Positions 26,391-35,107 of a DNA stretch of 64,000 nucleotides are shown here, piece after piece. The notes beneath the pieces were generated by a model. The model did not search any database. It was not told where the DNA came from and saw only the letters and a program-made list of their open reading frames with translations. The position numbers and the translations under genes were made by a program. Numbering within the stretch: the first letter of the stretch is position 1; each line of letters opens with the position of its first letter. Source of the DNA: an uncultured Agathobacter sp. (GTDB lineage Bacteria > Bacillota > Clostridia > Lachnospirales > Lachnospiraceae); NCBI GenBank assembly GCA_934359755.1, contig CAKRLV010000010.1:33713-97712 (forward strand), written 5' to 3'.

Positions 26391-27560
26391 ATGGCTGAAA
26401 AAAGAGATTATTACGAAGTCCTTGGAATTTCCAAAGGAGCATCCGAAGATGAAATAAAAAAGGCATTCCGAAAGACTGCCAAGAAATATCATCCGGATAT
26501 GCATCCAGATGACAAGGAATGCGAAGAAAAATTTAAAGAGTGCCAGGAAGCATATGCAGTATTAAGTGATCCTGACAAGAGAAGACAGTACGATCAGTTT
26601 GGTCATGCAGCATTTGAAAATGGTGCAGGAGGAGCTGGTGGTTTTGATTTCTCTGGAATGGATATGGGGGATATCTTTGGGGATATTTTTGGAGACCTTT
26701 TTGGTGGTGGCAGAAGAAGCGCAGCCAACAATGGTCCTATGAAAGGTGCAAATGTAAGACTGAGTCTTAGAATTTCTTTCGAAGAAGCCGTTTTTGGATG
26801 TACAAAAGAAATAGAATTTAATTACAAAGAGTCATGTTCTACATGTGGCGGCAGCGGTGCTAAGCCTGGAACAAACAAAGAGACATGTTCAAAATGTGGT
26901 GGAAAAGGTAAGGTTGTATATACTACACAATCTTTATTTGGAACAATGCAGAATGTACAGACATGTCCAGAATGTCAGGGTACAGGTTCTGTAATTAAAG
27001 AAAAATGTACATCATGCCGTGGTACAGGATATATTAACAAGAAAGTTAAGAAAACCGTTGACATTCCAGCTGGTATAGATAATGGTCAGTGTGTACGTGT
27101 AAGAGATTATGGTGAACCAGGCAGAAATGGTGGACCAAGAGGAGATTTACTTGTAGAAGTAATTGTTTCTAGAAATCCAAATTTTGAACGTCAGGATATG
27201 AACATTTTCTCAAAGGCATCAATTTCATTTGCTATAGCAGCATTAGGCGGAGATGTCAGAATTAAGACGGTTGATGGAGATATTATTTATACTGTTGCAC
27301 CAGGAACACAGACTGGAACACGTATAAGATTGAAAGGAAAGGGTGTGCCTTCTACAAGGAATAAAGATATAAGAGGAGATCATTATGTTACTCTTATTGT
27401 CTCAACACCGACAGGACTTTCTAAAGAAGCAAAAGAGGCACTTAAGCAGTTTGATGCACTTTCAGGCGGTTCACTTACTAAAGAGGGTGGTGCTTCCACT
27501 GCAACAAGTAAGAAAAAAGGATTTATGGATAAAATCAAAGATACGTTTGAAGATTTATAA
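26391..27560 (+). CDS. dnaJ: Chaperone DnaJ (Hsp40)
   Basis: DnaJ delivers substrates to DnaK and triggers its ATPase. The 389-residue type-I protein has the J domain (1-70) with HPD at 34-36, a Gly/Phe-rich segment (about 75-110), and four CxxCxGxG zinc repeats (about 147-215: CSTCGGSG, CSKCGGKG, CPECQGTG, CTSCRGTG). C-terminal substrate domains follow. It follows dnaK after a hairpin-containing 89-bp gap. AAAGGA lies before the start. Confidence 0.98.
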   Translation: MAEKRDYYEVLGISKGASEDEIKKAFRKTAKKYHPDMHPDDKECEEKFKECQEAYAVLSDPDKRRQYDQFGHAAFENGAGGAGGFDFSGMDMGDIFGDIFGDLFGGGRRSAANNGPMKGANVRLSLRISFEEAVFGCTKEIEFNYKESCSTCGGSGAKPGTNKETCSKCGGKGKVVYTTQSLFGTMQNVQTCPECQGTGSVIKEKCTSCRGTGYINKKVKKTVDIPAGIDNGQCVRVRDYGEPGRNGGPRGDLLVEVIVSRNPNFERQDMNIFSKASISFAIAALGGDVRIKTVDGDIIYTVAPGTQTGTRIRLKGKGVPSTRNKDIRGDHYVTLIVSTPTGLSKEAKEALKQFDALSGGSLTKEGGASTATSKKKGFMDKIKDTFEDL

Positions 27561-27701
27561 TAAAAGCCTTTTCACATAACACATGGATATACCTAATTGA
27601 GTAAAAAGTACTATGGAAATGTAATACCAAATATTGTATTATATGAATGTATGTAGGCACTATATTTATGATTTAGGCTTTGGTTATGGGAGTTTTGTGC
27701 G

Positions 27702-28145
27702 ATGACGCTTGAACAGGAACGTAAAGCATTAGATGAACAGAGGCGCAAACTGGAAAGAGATAAGCTGGAATTTACCAGGCGTGTCGAGATTGAGGACCGC
27801 AGGTTAGAACAACAACAGCGTCTGTTTGATATGAAAGTAAAGATTTTAGAAGAAGAACTTGTTAAGCTTGCTTCTGAGAAGCAGCAGATGGAGCGCAAGA
27901 AGGAGTTCTATAGCAGGGTGAGTGATTTCGAGAGAGAGCACACTCAGTCGGCGAGAGAATCTGTGCGCAAAAAAGTTGTTCGTGGCGATATGTTTTTTAC
28001 AGGAGTCGGTAATAAACAGTCACTTAAGAAGCGTTATAAGGATCTTATCAAGATATATCATCCAGATAATTTAGATGGAGACAAAGATACTATTCAGGAG
28101 ATTAATCGTGAGTATGACCATCTAAGCAAGTTTTTTATGATGTGA
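27702..28145 (+). CDS. Coiled-coil protein with minimal C-terminal J-like domain
   Basis: This 147-residue soluble protein is not one I can name. Residues 1-85 are a charged heptad-rich coiled coil (Glu, Arg, Lys, Gln). Residues about 105-147 resemble the core of a J domain: a basic helix SLKKRYKDLIKIYHPDN including an intact HPD, then IQEINREYDHL matching J helix III. The loop after HPD is short and helix I is not evident. Its place after dnaJ hints at a DnaK partner, but that is inference. A GGGAG lies 9 bases before the ATG, and a terminator follows. Confidence 0.7.
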   Translation: MTLEQERKALDEQRRKLERDKLEFTRRVEIEDRRLEQQQRLFDMKVKILEEELVKLASEKQQMERKKEFYSRVSDFEREHTQSARESVRKKVVRGDMFFTGVGNKQSLKKRYKDLIKIYHPDNLDGDKDTIQEINREYDHLSKFFMM

Positions 28146-28151
28146 GTGTAT

Positions 28152-28196
28152 AAGGGACCTAAAGCACTGTAGGTTATGGTGCAAGGGTCCTTTTTT
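28152..28196 (+). terminator. Terminator after the J-like gene
   Basis: AAGGGACC (28152-28159) pairs with GGTCCTTT (including one G-U pair), with an inner GCAC/GTGC stem and a run of six T's. It separates the chaperone block from prmA. Confidence 0.8.
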
Positions 28197-28222
28197 CAAA
28201 TATGTAAAGAGGTGATGTACAC

Positions 28223-29185
28223 ATGAAATGGAAAAAATATACAATTGAGACTACGACCGCAGCAGAAGATTATATGAGCAGTATGCTTATGGAAATTGGA
28301 ATCGAGGGAATCGAGATAGAGGACAATATTCCGCTCACAAAAGAAGATCAGGCAGACATGTTTATTGATTTTTTACCTGAGCTGCCACCTGATGAAGGAA
28401 TTAGTCATGTGAGCTTTTATGTTGAGGATGACGGAAGTGACCAGACAAAGATTCTTAAGGATGTAAAGGTTGGACTTGAAAATTTAAGAAGCATGGTGGA
28501 TGTCGGAAGTGGAATTATTACTTCATCAGAGACAGAAGATCTTGACTGGATTAATAACTGGAAGAAATTTTTCTCATCATTTACCATAGATGATATACTT
28601 ATCAAGCCTACATGGGAAGAATTAAAGGATGCAGATAAAGACAAACTTCTGATAGAGATAGATCCAGGAATATCATTTGGAACAGGTAAACATGAGACTA
28701 CACAGCTTTGCATTAGACAGCTTGATAAATATATTAAAGAACTTGGCTCGCCAAAGGTTCTTGATGTTGGATGTGGAAGTGGAATTTTATCAATTGTGGC
28801 TTTAAAGCTTGGCGCAAGAGAGGTTGTCGGAACAGATCTTGACAAGGACTGCATGATTTCAACAAAAGAGAATATGCAGGTAAATCATCTGGATGCTGGA
28901 CTTGGAACATTTTATGTTGGAAATCTGATTGATGATGAAAAGCTTCAGGAAAAAGTTGGAACCGAGGAATATGAAATTGTTGTTGCAAATATACTTGCAG
29001 ATGTTATAATTCCTATGGCACCAGTAATTCCGGCGCGCCTTAAGAAAGGTGGATACTTTATCACATCGGGTATTATTGATTTCAGGGAGAATGATGTAAA
29101 AGGTGCAATAGAGAAAGCCGGACTTGAAATTGTTGAAATTAATCATCAGGGAGAATGGGTCAATATTACAGCTAGAAAGGCATAG
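28223..29185 (+). CDS. prmA: Ribosomal protein L11 methyltransferase
   Basis: PrmA trimethylates lysines and the N-terminus of L11 using SAM. The 320-residue protein has the N-terminal substrate domain, then GTGKHETT, the SAM motif DVGCGSGILSI and the post-motif NILADVI. All are diagnostic. It begins after a terminator with GAGGTG as ribosome site, and rsmE follows after 2 bp, as in other Firmicutes (yqeT-yqeU). Confidence 0.96.
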   Translation: MKWKKYTIETTTAAEDYMSSMLMEIGIEGIEIEDNIPLTKEDQADMFIDFLPELPPDEGISHVSFYVEDDGSDQTKILKDVKVGLENLRSMVDVGSGIITSSETEDLDWINNWKKFFSSFTIDDILIKPTWEELKDADKDKLLIEIDPGISFGTGKHETTQLCIRQLDKYIKELGSPKVLDVGCGSGILSIVALKLGAREVVGTDLDKDCMISTKENMQVNHLDAGLGTFYVGNLIDDEKLQEKVGTEEYEIVVANILADVIIPMAPVIPARLKKGGYFITSGIIDFRENDVKGAIEKAGLEIVEINHQGEWVNITARKA

Positions 29186-29187
29186 GA

Positions 29188-29928
29188 ATGTATCAGTTTT
29201 TTGTGGCAGATGAACAGGTTTGCAACGATAAGATTTTAATAACAGGTTCGGATGTGAATCATATATCTAATGTTCTTAGAATGAAGCCTGGAGAAAAAAT
29301 CCGAGTAAGCGACAAATCAAAAAAAGCGTATTTTTGTCATATAGAGAATATAGCAGCCGACGAAGTGTGTGCTGTGATTGATTCTGTTGATGAAAATGGC
29401 ACTGAATTATCAAATGAGATATATTTATTCCAAGGACTGCCTAAGAGCGACAAAATGGAACTTATTATTCAAAAGGCTGTTGAACTTGGTGCATGCGGGA
29501 TTATTCCTGTTGCAATGAAAAATTGTGTTGTAAAGCTCGATGACAAAAAGGCGGCAAACAAGGTCAGGCGTTGGCAGACTATTGCAGAAAGTGCAGCGAA
29601 ACAATCTAAGCGTACAGTTATTCCGAATGTTGGAATGCCTATAATGTGGCGTGATATTTTTCAAAAGACTAAGGATTTAGATGTGGTTTTAGTACCTTAT
29701 GAGAATGAGCGAGGTATGACAGCCACAAGAGAAGTGATTGAGAGCATTTTGCCAGGGCAGAGTGTAGGAATAATAATTGGACCTGAGGGCGGATTTGATG
29801 TAAGCGAAATATCACAGGTCGATGAAACAGACAATATGCATAGAATAAGTCTTGGAAGAAGAATACTTAGAACAGAGACAGCTGGCATGGCAGCATTGTC
29901 AATGCTGGTATATGAATTAGATGAATAA
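29188..29928 (+). CDS. rsmE: 16S rRNA (uracil-1498-N3)-methyltransferase
   Basis: RsmE methylates U1498 of 16S rRNA in the decoding region. The 246-residue SPOUT enzyme has an N-terminal PUA-like domain (DVNHISNVLRMKPGEKI) and the C-terminal knot with IGPEGGFDVSEI and LGRRILRTETAGMAAL. It is translationally close to prmA and followed 12 bp later by the cysteine desulfurase gene. Confidence 0.95.
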   Translation: MYQFFVADEQVCNDKILITGSDVNHISNVLRMKPGEKIRVSDKSKKAYFCHIENIAADEVCAVIDSVDENGTELSNEIYLFQGLPKSDKMELIIQKAVELGACGIIPVAMKNCVVKLDDKKAANKVRRWQTIAESAAKQSKRTVIPNVGMPIMWRDIFQKTKDLDVVLVPYENERGMTATREVIESILPGQSVGIIIGPEGGFDVSEISQVDETDNMHRISLGRRILRTETAGMAALSMLVYELDE

Positions 29929-29940
29929 AGGAGCAAAATT

Positions 29941-31095
29941 ATGGAAGCGTATCTGGACAATTCTGCGACAACAAAGTGTTGTAAATCTGCAACAGATAAG
30001 ATGGTAGAATTGCTCACAAGTGAGTATGGAAATCCATCTTCACTTCATATGAAGGGAGTAATAGCTGAAAATGAAGTGACTTTGGCTAGAAAGAAGATTG
30101 CAAAGACATTAAAAGTTCAGGACAAAGAGATTCTTTTTACGTCAGGAGGAACTGAATCTAACAATCTTGCTATTATTGGTTCTGCGATGGCGAATCAGCG
30201 GGCTGGCAGACATATTATCACAACGGCAATTGAACATGCATCTGTTTTAAATCCTATGGAGTATCTAAAAGAGAATGGATTTGAAATTACTTATCTTGGT
30301 GTTGATAAAAATGGACATATTTCACTCGATGAATTAAAGGACAGTATTCGTGATGATACTATTTTGATATCTATAATGCAGATTAATAATGAGATTGGTG
30401 CAATAGAGCCTGTCGAAGAAGCAGGAAGAATAATAAAGGCGGCAAATCATCCGATTATTTTTCATGTGGATGCAATTCAATCCTATGGAAAGCTGGTTAT
30501 AAGACCGCAGAAATTAAACTGCGATTTATTGTCTGTCAGCGGACATAAGATACATGGACCTAAGGGAAGCGGCTTTTTATATATAAAAGACAAGACAAAG
30601 ATAAAGCCTATAATTTTTGGCGGTGGTCAGCAGAAAGGAATGCGTTCCGGAACTGAGAATGTACCGGCTATAGCAGGACTTGGTATCGCGTGCGAGCAGA
30701 TATATGACAATTTCGATGAGAAAATCCAGAATTTATATCATTTAAGAGAGCTTTTTATAGACAGAGTGTCGCAAATTGATGGCGTGTCTATAAATGGAAG
30801 TACAGGAAGAGACAGTGCGCCTCATATTGTCAGCACAAGCATACGTGGTGTGCGTGCAGAAGTTATGCTTCATGCGCTAGAGGATAAGCAGATTTATGTT
30901 TCAGCAGGAAGTGCTTGTTCTTCAAACAAACCATCGATAAGTTCTACACTTAAGTCTATCGGTGTAGAACAGTCGCTTCTGGATTCTACAATAAGATTCA
31001 GCTTCTGTGTCAATACGACGGAAGATGAGATTATATATGCTACTGATATGATGGCAGAAATTGTTCCTATGTTACAAAGATATACTAGAAAATAG
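29941..31095 (+). CDS. Cysteine desulfurase, probable ThiI partner
   Basis: This PLP enzyme takes sulfur from cysteine as a persulfide. The 384-residue NifS/IscS family protein has TSGGTESNN, the PLP lysine at about 203 in SGHKIHGPKG, and the mobile catalytic Cys326 in SAGSACSSN. It is not part of an isc or suf cluster. Instead it directly precedes thiI, like B. subtilis NifZ, which supplies sulfur for 4-thiouridine. That role is inferred from context. Ribosome site AAGGAG. Confidence 0.93.
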   Translation: MEAYLDNSATTKCCKSATDKMVELLTSEYGNPSSLHMKGVIAENEVTLARKKIAKTLKVQDKEILFTSGGTESNNLAIIGSAMANQRAGRHIITTAIEHASVLNPMEYLKENGFEITYLGVDKNGHISLDELKDSIRDDTILISIMQINNEIGAIEPVEEAGRIIKAANHPIIFHVDAIQSYGKLVIRPQKLNCDLLSVSGHKIHGPKGSGFLYIKDKTKIKPIIFGGGQQKGMRSGTENVPAIAGLGIACEQIYDNFDEKIQNLYHLRELFIDRVSQIDGVSINGSTGRDSAPHIVSTSIRGVRAEVMLHALEDKQIYVSAGSACSSNKPSISSTLKSIGVEQSLLDSTIRFSFCVNTTEDEIIYATDMMAEIVPMLQRYTRK

Positions 31096-31105
31096 AGGAT
31101 TTAAT

Positions 31106-32290
31106 ATGTATAAGACTTTTTTAATTAAATATGCTGAGATAGCAATAAAAGGAAAAAACAGATATCTTTTTGAAGATGCACTTGTAAATAATATCAGATA
31201 TCAGCTTAGAAATATTGATGGTGAGTTTGTCGTAAGAAAAGAAAATGGACGAATCTATGTTGATGCTGAGGGCGAGTATGATTTTGATGAGACTGTGGGT
31301 GTATTGCAGAGAGTATTCGGAATTGTCGGAATATGTCCAGTTGTAGTAGTTGAGGATGAAGGATTTGATAAGCTTGCAAAAGATGTTATCGATTTTGTGG
31401 AGGCTACATATCCAGACAAGAATTTTACTTTCAAAGTAAATGCACGAAGAGCGCGTAAAAATTATCCTATGACATCAATGGAAATAAATGCCGCAATTGG
31501 TGAGAAAATTCTTGAAGCATATCCTGATACAAAGGTGGATGTTCATAATCCAGAAGTTATGATTAATATAGAAATCAGACCGATGATATATATTTATTCA
31601 GTTGAGATAGAGGGACCTAAGGGTATGCCTCTTGGAACAGCTGGAAAGGGTATGCTTTTATTGTCTGGTGGAATCGACAGTCCTGTCGCAGGATATATGA
31701 TTGCCAAAAGAGGCGTGGAGCTTGAAGCGACTTATTTCCATGCACCACCATATACAAGTGAGAGGGCAAAACAGAAGGTTGTAGATCTTGCGAAGAAGGT
31801 TGCAAGATATTCAGGACCTATCAAGCTTCATGTTGTTAATTTTACAGATATACAGCTTGCTATATACGAAAAATGTCCACATGATGAGCTTACAATCATA
31901 ATGCGCAGATACATGATGAAGATTGCAGAGCATTTTGCAAAAGAAGATAAATGTCTTGGACTTATAACAGGAGAGAGTATCGGTCAGGTTGCATCACAGA
32001 CTATGCAGTCACTCGCAGCAACAAATGAAGTATGTACTATGCCGGTATACAGACCACTTATTGCAATGGACAAGCAGGATATTGTTAAGATATCAGAGAA
32101 TATAGATACTTATGAGACATCAATTCTTCCATTTGAAGATTGCTGTACAATATTTGTGGCCAAGCATCCGGTTACAAAGCCAAATGTAGCATATATCAAG
32201 AAATCCGAAGAAAAATTAAAGGATGTTATTGATGATTTGATGAAGAATGCTATTGATACAACAGAAGTGATTGTTGTGGATGCTGAATAA
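31106..32290 (+). CDS. thiI: tRNA 4-thiouridine sulfurtransferase ThiI
   Basis: ThiI adenylates U8 of tRNA and inserts sulfur to give 4-thiouridine, and can serve thiamine synthesis. The 394-residue form has the N-terminal ferredoxin-like and THUMP domains (IKYAEIAIKGKNR), then the PP-loop LLSGGIDSPVAGYM. It ends without a rhodanese domain, so it depends on a separate cysteine desulfurase, which is the gene just upstream. I start at 31106, where GAGGA is 6 bases upstream; an earlier frame start lies inside the previous gene. Confidence 0.95.
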   Translation: MYKTFLIKYAEIAIKGKNRYLFEDALVNNIRYQLRNIDGEFVVRKENGRIYVDAEGEYDFDETVGVLQRVFGIVGICPVVVVEDEGFDKLAKDVIDFVEATYPDKNFTFKVNARRARKNYPMTSMEINAAIGEKILEAYPDTKVDVHNPEVMINIEIRPMIYIYSVEIEGPKGMPLGTAGKGMLLLSGGIDSPVAGYMIAKRGVELEATYFHAPPYTSERAKQKVVDLAKKVARYSGPIKLHVVNFTDIQLAIYEKCPHDELTIIMRRYMMKIAEHFAKEDKCLGLITGESIGQVASQTMQSLAATNEVCTMPVYRPLIAMDKQDIVKISENIDTYETSILPFEDCCTIFVAKHPVTKPNVAYIKKSEEKLKDVIDDLMKNAIDTTEVIVVDAE

Positions 32291-32329
32291 GCATTACAAC
32301 AGGAGGAAAATTTGTTTTCCAATAATAAA

Positions 32330-32360
32330 AAAGCGTTAAACATAAAATGTTTGACGCTTT
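32330..32360 (-). terminator. Terminator of the HPr-like gene (minus strand)
   Basis: AAAGCGT-AAACAT pairs with ATGTTT-ACGCTTT around an AAA loop, with one mismatch. On the minus strand a T run (TTTTTTATT) follows, as expected for a terminator. On the plus strand A's follow, so thiI is not clearly served by it. Confidence 0.75.
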
Positions 32361-32379
32361 AAAAAACTCGATTGAAATA

Positions 32380-32613
32380 TTACTCGATGATGTATGGTTT
32401 TAATACTTCTAAAATTTCATCAAGATTTGTCTCTGTATGTATTGCTAAATCGATTGGCTTAGATAAGTCTAAGCTGAAAATTCCCATTATAGACTTGGCG
32501 TCGATTACGTATCTTCCAGAGATTAAATCGAAATCAAAATCGAACTGAGAGATTGCATTAACAAATGATTTTACTTTTCCAATTGAGTTTAAAGAAATTT
32601 GTACTGTTTTCAT
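32380..32613 (-). CDS. HPr-like protein lacking the phosphorylatable histidine
   Basis: The 77-residue protein has HPr length and fold signals: the regulatory-serine block AKSIMGIFSLDL (Ser41, matching HPr Ser46) and a C-terminal helix. The GLHARPA segment with active His15 is replaced by SIGKVKS, so it cannot be a PTS phosphocarrier. By analogy with B. subtilis Crh it could be a Ser-phosphorylated co-regulator in carbon control, but this is inference. It is a lone minus-strand gene between thiI and mtaB with its own terminator. An AGGAGG lies before the start. Confidence 0.8.
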   Translation of the reverse strand: MKTVQISLNSIGKVKSFVNAISQFDFDFDLISGRYVIDAKSIMGIFSLDLSKPIDLAIHTETNLDEILEVLKPYIIE

Positions 32614-32697
32614 AGGAAAACCTCCTTAATTACTTTAGATATCTACATCTGATAGTAAAGGTTTTTGGGAGAAAAGTCAATTATTTAGAGGTGAAAA

Positions 32698-34002
32698 ATG
32701 AAAAAAGCCGCATTACATAATTTAGGTTGCAAGGTAAATGCATATGAGACAGAAGCAATGCAGCAGATGCTTGAGGAGGCAGGGTATGAGATTGTGCCAT
32801 TTCATGAAAAAGCAGATGTGTATGTGATAAATACATGCTCTGTTACAAATATGGCTGACAGAAAATCAAGACAGATGCTTCATAGGGCAAAGAAACAGAA
32901 TCCAGATGCAATAGTTGTAGCTGCTGGCTGCTATGTCCAGACCAAAGAACAAGAAGTTCTTGAGGATATGGCGATTGATATCGTTATTGGAAATAACAAG
33001 AAACATGAACTGGTAAGCCGCATTAATTCATTCCTTGCAGACAAATCAGATAATAGTGATGTGATTGATATAAATAGAGAAAAGCAGGAATATGAGGAAC
33101 TGTTTCTGGCGCAGACCGCTGAACATACACGGGCTTTCATAAAGGTTCAGGATGGATGCAATCAGTTCTGCAGCTACTGTATTATTCCATATGCAAGAGG
33201 CAGGGTAAGAAGCAGAGATATTAAAAATGTTCTCGAAGAGATTACCAAGCTTTCGGACAAAGGTTTTAAGGAAGTTGTGCTTACTGGAATTCATCTGAGT
33301 TCTTATGGTGTTGATACTGGAGAAAATTTGTTACATCTTATTCAGGAAGTTCATAAGATAGAGGGCATTAAGAGAATAAGACTGGGGTCATTAGAACCAA
33401 GAGTTATAACAGAAGAGTTTGCATCAGAGCTTTCAAAGCTTTCTAAGATCTGTCCACATTTCCATCTGTCTTTGCAAAGCGGATGCGATGCAACACTTGC
33501 AAGAATGAACAGAAAATATACATCAAAGGAATATGAAGATGGATGCATCAGGCTGCGCAAATATTTCAAGCACCCTGCAATTACCACCGATATTATAGTG
33601 GGATTTCCAGGCGAAGATGCAAAGGAATTCGCTTTATCCAAAGAATTTGCAAGAAGAATCCATTTTTACGAAATGCATATATTTAAGTATTCTAAGAGGC
33701 AGGGAACAAGAGCGGCAGTTATGGAAAATCAGGTTCCAGAAGAAATAAAAACTAAAAGAAGTAGTGAACTTATAGAACTTGGGGAGCAGATGTCTAAAGA
33801 GTTCCGGGATTATTATATTGATTCTGTACAGGAAGTTTTATTTGAGGAAGAAAGCCAGATTGGTGGAGTGAACTACTATGTTGGATATACCAGGGAATAT
33901 CTGAAGGTTGCCACAAAATCCGAGAAAAATCTCGAAAATGAACTTGTGAGCGGAAGAATTACAGGTCATCTTACAAATGATGTATATTTGATGGAATGTT
34001 AG
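32698..34002 (+). CDS. mtaB: tRNA t6A37 methylthiotransferase MtaB
   Basis: MtaB converts t6A37 to ms2t6A37 in tRNAs reading ANN codons. The 434-residue radical SAM methylthiotransferase has the N-terminal UPF0004 cluster domain (LGCKVNAYETE, NTCSVTNMADRKSRQ, AGCYVQ). The radical SAM triad CNQFCSYCIIPYARG follows, and a C-terminal TRAM-like segment ends it. The sequence blocks fit MtaB rather than MiaB. Ribosome site GAGGTG. Confidence 0.95.
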   Translation: MKKAALHNLGCKVNAYETEAMQQMLEEAGYEIVPFHEKADVYVINTCSVTNMADRKSRQMLHRAKKQNPDAIVVAAGCYVQTKEQEVLEDMAIDIVIGNNKKHELVSRINSFLADKSDNSDVIDINREKQEYEELFLAQTAEHTRAFIKVQDGCNQFCSYCIIPYARGRVRSRDIKNVLEEITKLSDKGFKEVVLTGIHLSSYGVDTGENLLHLIQEVHKIEGIKRIRLGSLEPRVITEEFASELSKLSKICPHFHLSLQSGCDATLARMNRKYTSKEYEDGCIRLRKYFKHPAITTDIIVGFPGEDAKEFALSKEFARRIHFYEMHIFKYSKRQGTRAAVMENQVPEEIKTKRSSELIELGEQMSKEFRDYYIDSVQEVLFEEESQIGGVNYYVGYTREYLKVATKSEKNLENELVSGRITGHLTNDVYLMEC

Positions 34003-34095
34003 TTAATGTTTTGCAGAGGGTTGTTTTTTTTTTCTTTATCGTTTAAAATAATAAGACAGAGCTTGTTATACAAGTAAAAGCAAGGGCGTGAACAA

Positions 34096-34359
34096 ATGGA
34101 AAATTTAAATAACACACAATATTTTACAGTTGAAAAAGAACAGATGATTCAGGTTAAGGATATACTTAAGATGGTATATCAGTCTCTGAGCGAGAAAGGA
34201 TATAATCCGGTCAATCAGATTGTTGGATATATTATGTCTGGGGATCCGACATATATTACCAGCCATAATAATGCGCGCAGTCTTATTATGAAAGTAGAAA
34301 GAGATGAATTAGTGGAGGAAGTTCTCAAGACATATATTGAGAACAATTCCTGGGATTAA
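34096..34359 (+). CDS. ireB: IreB-family regulatory phosphoprotein
   Basis: The 87-residue protein matches the UPF0297/IreB family (Bacillus YrzL), including YNPVNQIVGYIMSGDPTYITSHNNAR. In Enterococcus, IreB is phosphorylated near its N-terminus by the PASTA kinase IreK. Here Thr7 and Thr11 lie in the matching region. It is followed after 2 bp by ruvX, a neighbourhood conserved across Firmicutes. The kinase itself is outside this window. Confidence 0.93.
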   Translation: MENLNNTQYFTVEKEQMIQVKDILKMVYQSLSEKGYNPVNQIVGYIMSGDPTYITSHNNARSLIMKVERDELVEEVLKTYIENNSWD

Positions 34360-34361
34360 TT

Positions 34362-34790
34362 ATGCGTATTTTAGGATTAGATTTCGGATCGAAGACAGTC
34401 GGGGTTGCTGTAAGTGACGAACTTTTAATTACGGCACAGGGTGTTGAAATCATCAGAAGAGCAAAGCCAGGCAAACTGCGTCAGACACTGGCCAGAATAG
34501 ATGAACTTATCGCTGAATATAATGTAGAGAAGATTGTTCTTGGTTATCCCAGGAATATGAACAACACAGAAGGTGAACGCTGTGAGAAGACAAAGGAATT
34601 CCAGGACATGCTGACAAACCGCACTGGCCTGGAAGTTATTTTGTGGGATGAGAGACTTACTACGGTTGCTGCGGATCGGACTATGATGGAGACTGGAATC
34701 CGAAGAGAACATCGTAAGGAGTTTGTAGACGAGATTGCGGCTATTTTTATATTGCAGGGTTATTTGGATTATTTGCACAACCAAGTTTAG
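34362..34790 (+). CDS. ruvX: Putative Holliday junction resolvase YqgF/RuvX
   Basis: The 142-residue RNase-H-like nuclease has GLDFGSKTVGVAVSD at the start, the VLGYPRNMNNTEG block, WDERLTTVAA and a C-terminal DEIAAIFILQGYLD holding the last acidic residue. Family members process pre-16S rRNA 5' ends in some species and resemble RuvC resolvases. It is transcribed with ireB and the DUF1292 gene. Confidence 0.93.
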   Translation: MRILGLDFGSKTVGVAVSDELLITAQGVEIIRRAKPGKLRQTLARIDELIAEYNVEKIVLGYPRNMNNTEGERCEKTKEFQDMLTNRTGLEVILWDERLTTVAADRTMMETGIRREHRKEFVDEIAAIFILQGYLDYLHNQV

Positions 34791-34807
34791 CTAGTAGGAG
34801 ATTTTTG

Positions 34808-35071
34808 ATGGAAAAGATCACTTTTATTGATTCTGAGACGAATGAAGAAGTTGAATTTTTTGTTGAGGAAGAGACACAACTTAACGGAGAGAAATATGTA
34901 CTTGTTTCCGATGGTGATGATGAAGGAGACAGTGAGGCGTATATATTAAAAGAAATTAGAACCGAAGATGATGAGATACTTTATCAAATGGTTGAGGATG
35001 AAGTAGAATTCCTTGCGCTTGCTAAAGTATTCTCCGAGCTTACGGACGAAGAGACAGCACTCGAATATTAA
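34808..35071 (+). CDS. DUF1292 protein (YrzB-like)
   Basis: This small, very acidic 87-residue protein begins MEKITFIDSETNEEVEFFVEEE and contains YVLVSDGDDEGDSEAYILKEI, typical of DUF1292. Function is unknown in the family. AGGAG precedes the ATG at 34808. It lies after ruvX as in Bacillus (yrzL-yrrK-yrzB), which supports the assignment. Confidence 0.9.
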   Translation: MEKITFIDSETNEEVEFFVEEETQLNGEKYVLVSDGDDEGDSEAYILKEIRTEDDEILYQMVEDEVEFLALAKVFSELTDEETALEY

Positions 35072-35107
35072 GAACGGGTGTTACGGAAAAAAGACGGAGG
35101 TAATAGT

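Noticed and set aside
32304..32358. Short TTG frame after AGGAGG downstream of thiI
   Set aside because: Sixteen codons that run through the terminator of the opposite-strand gene; a chance ribosome-like sequence is more likely.
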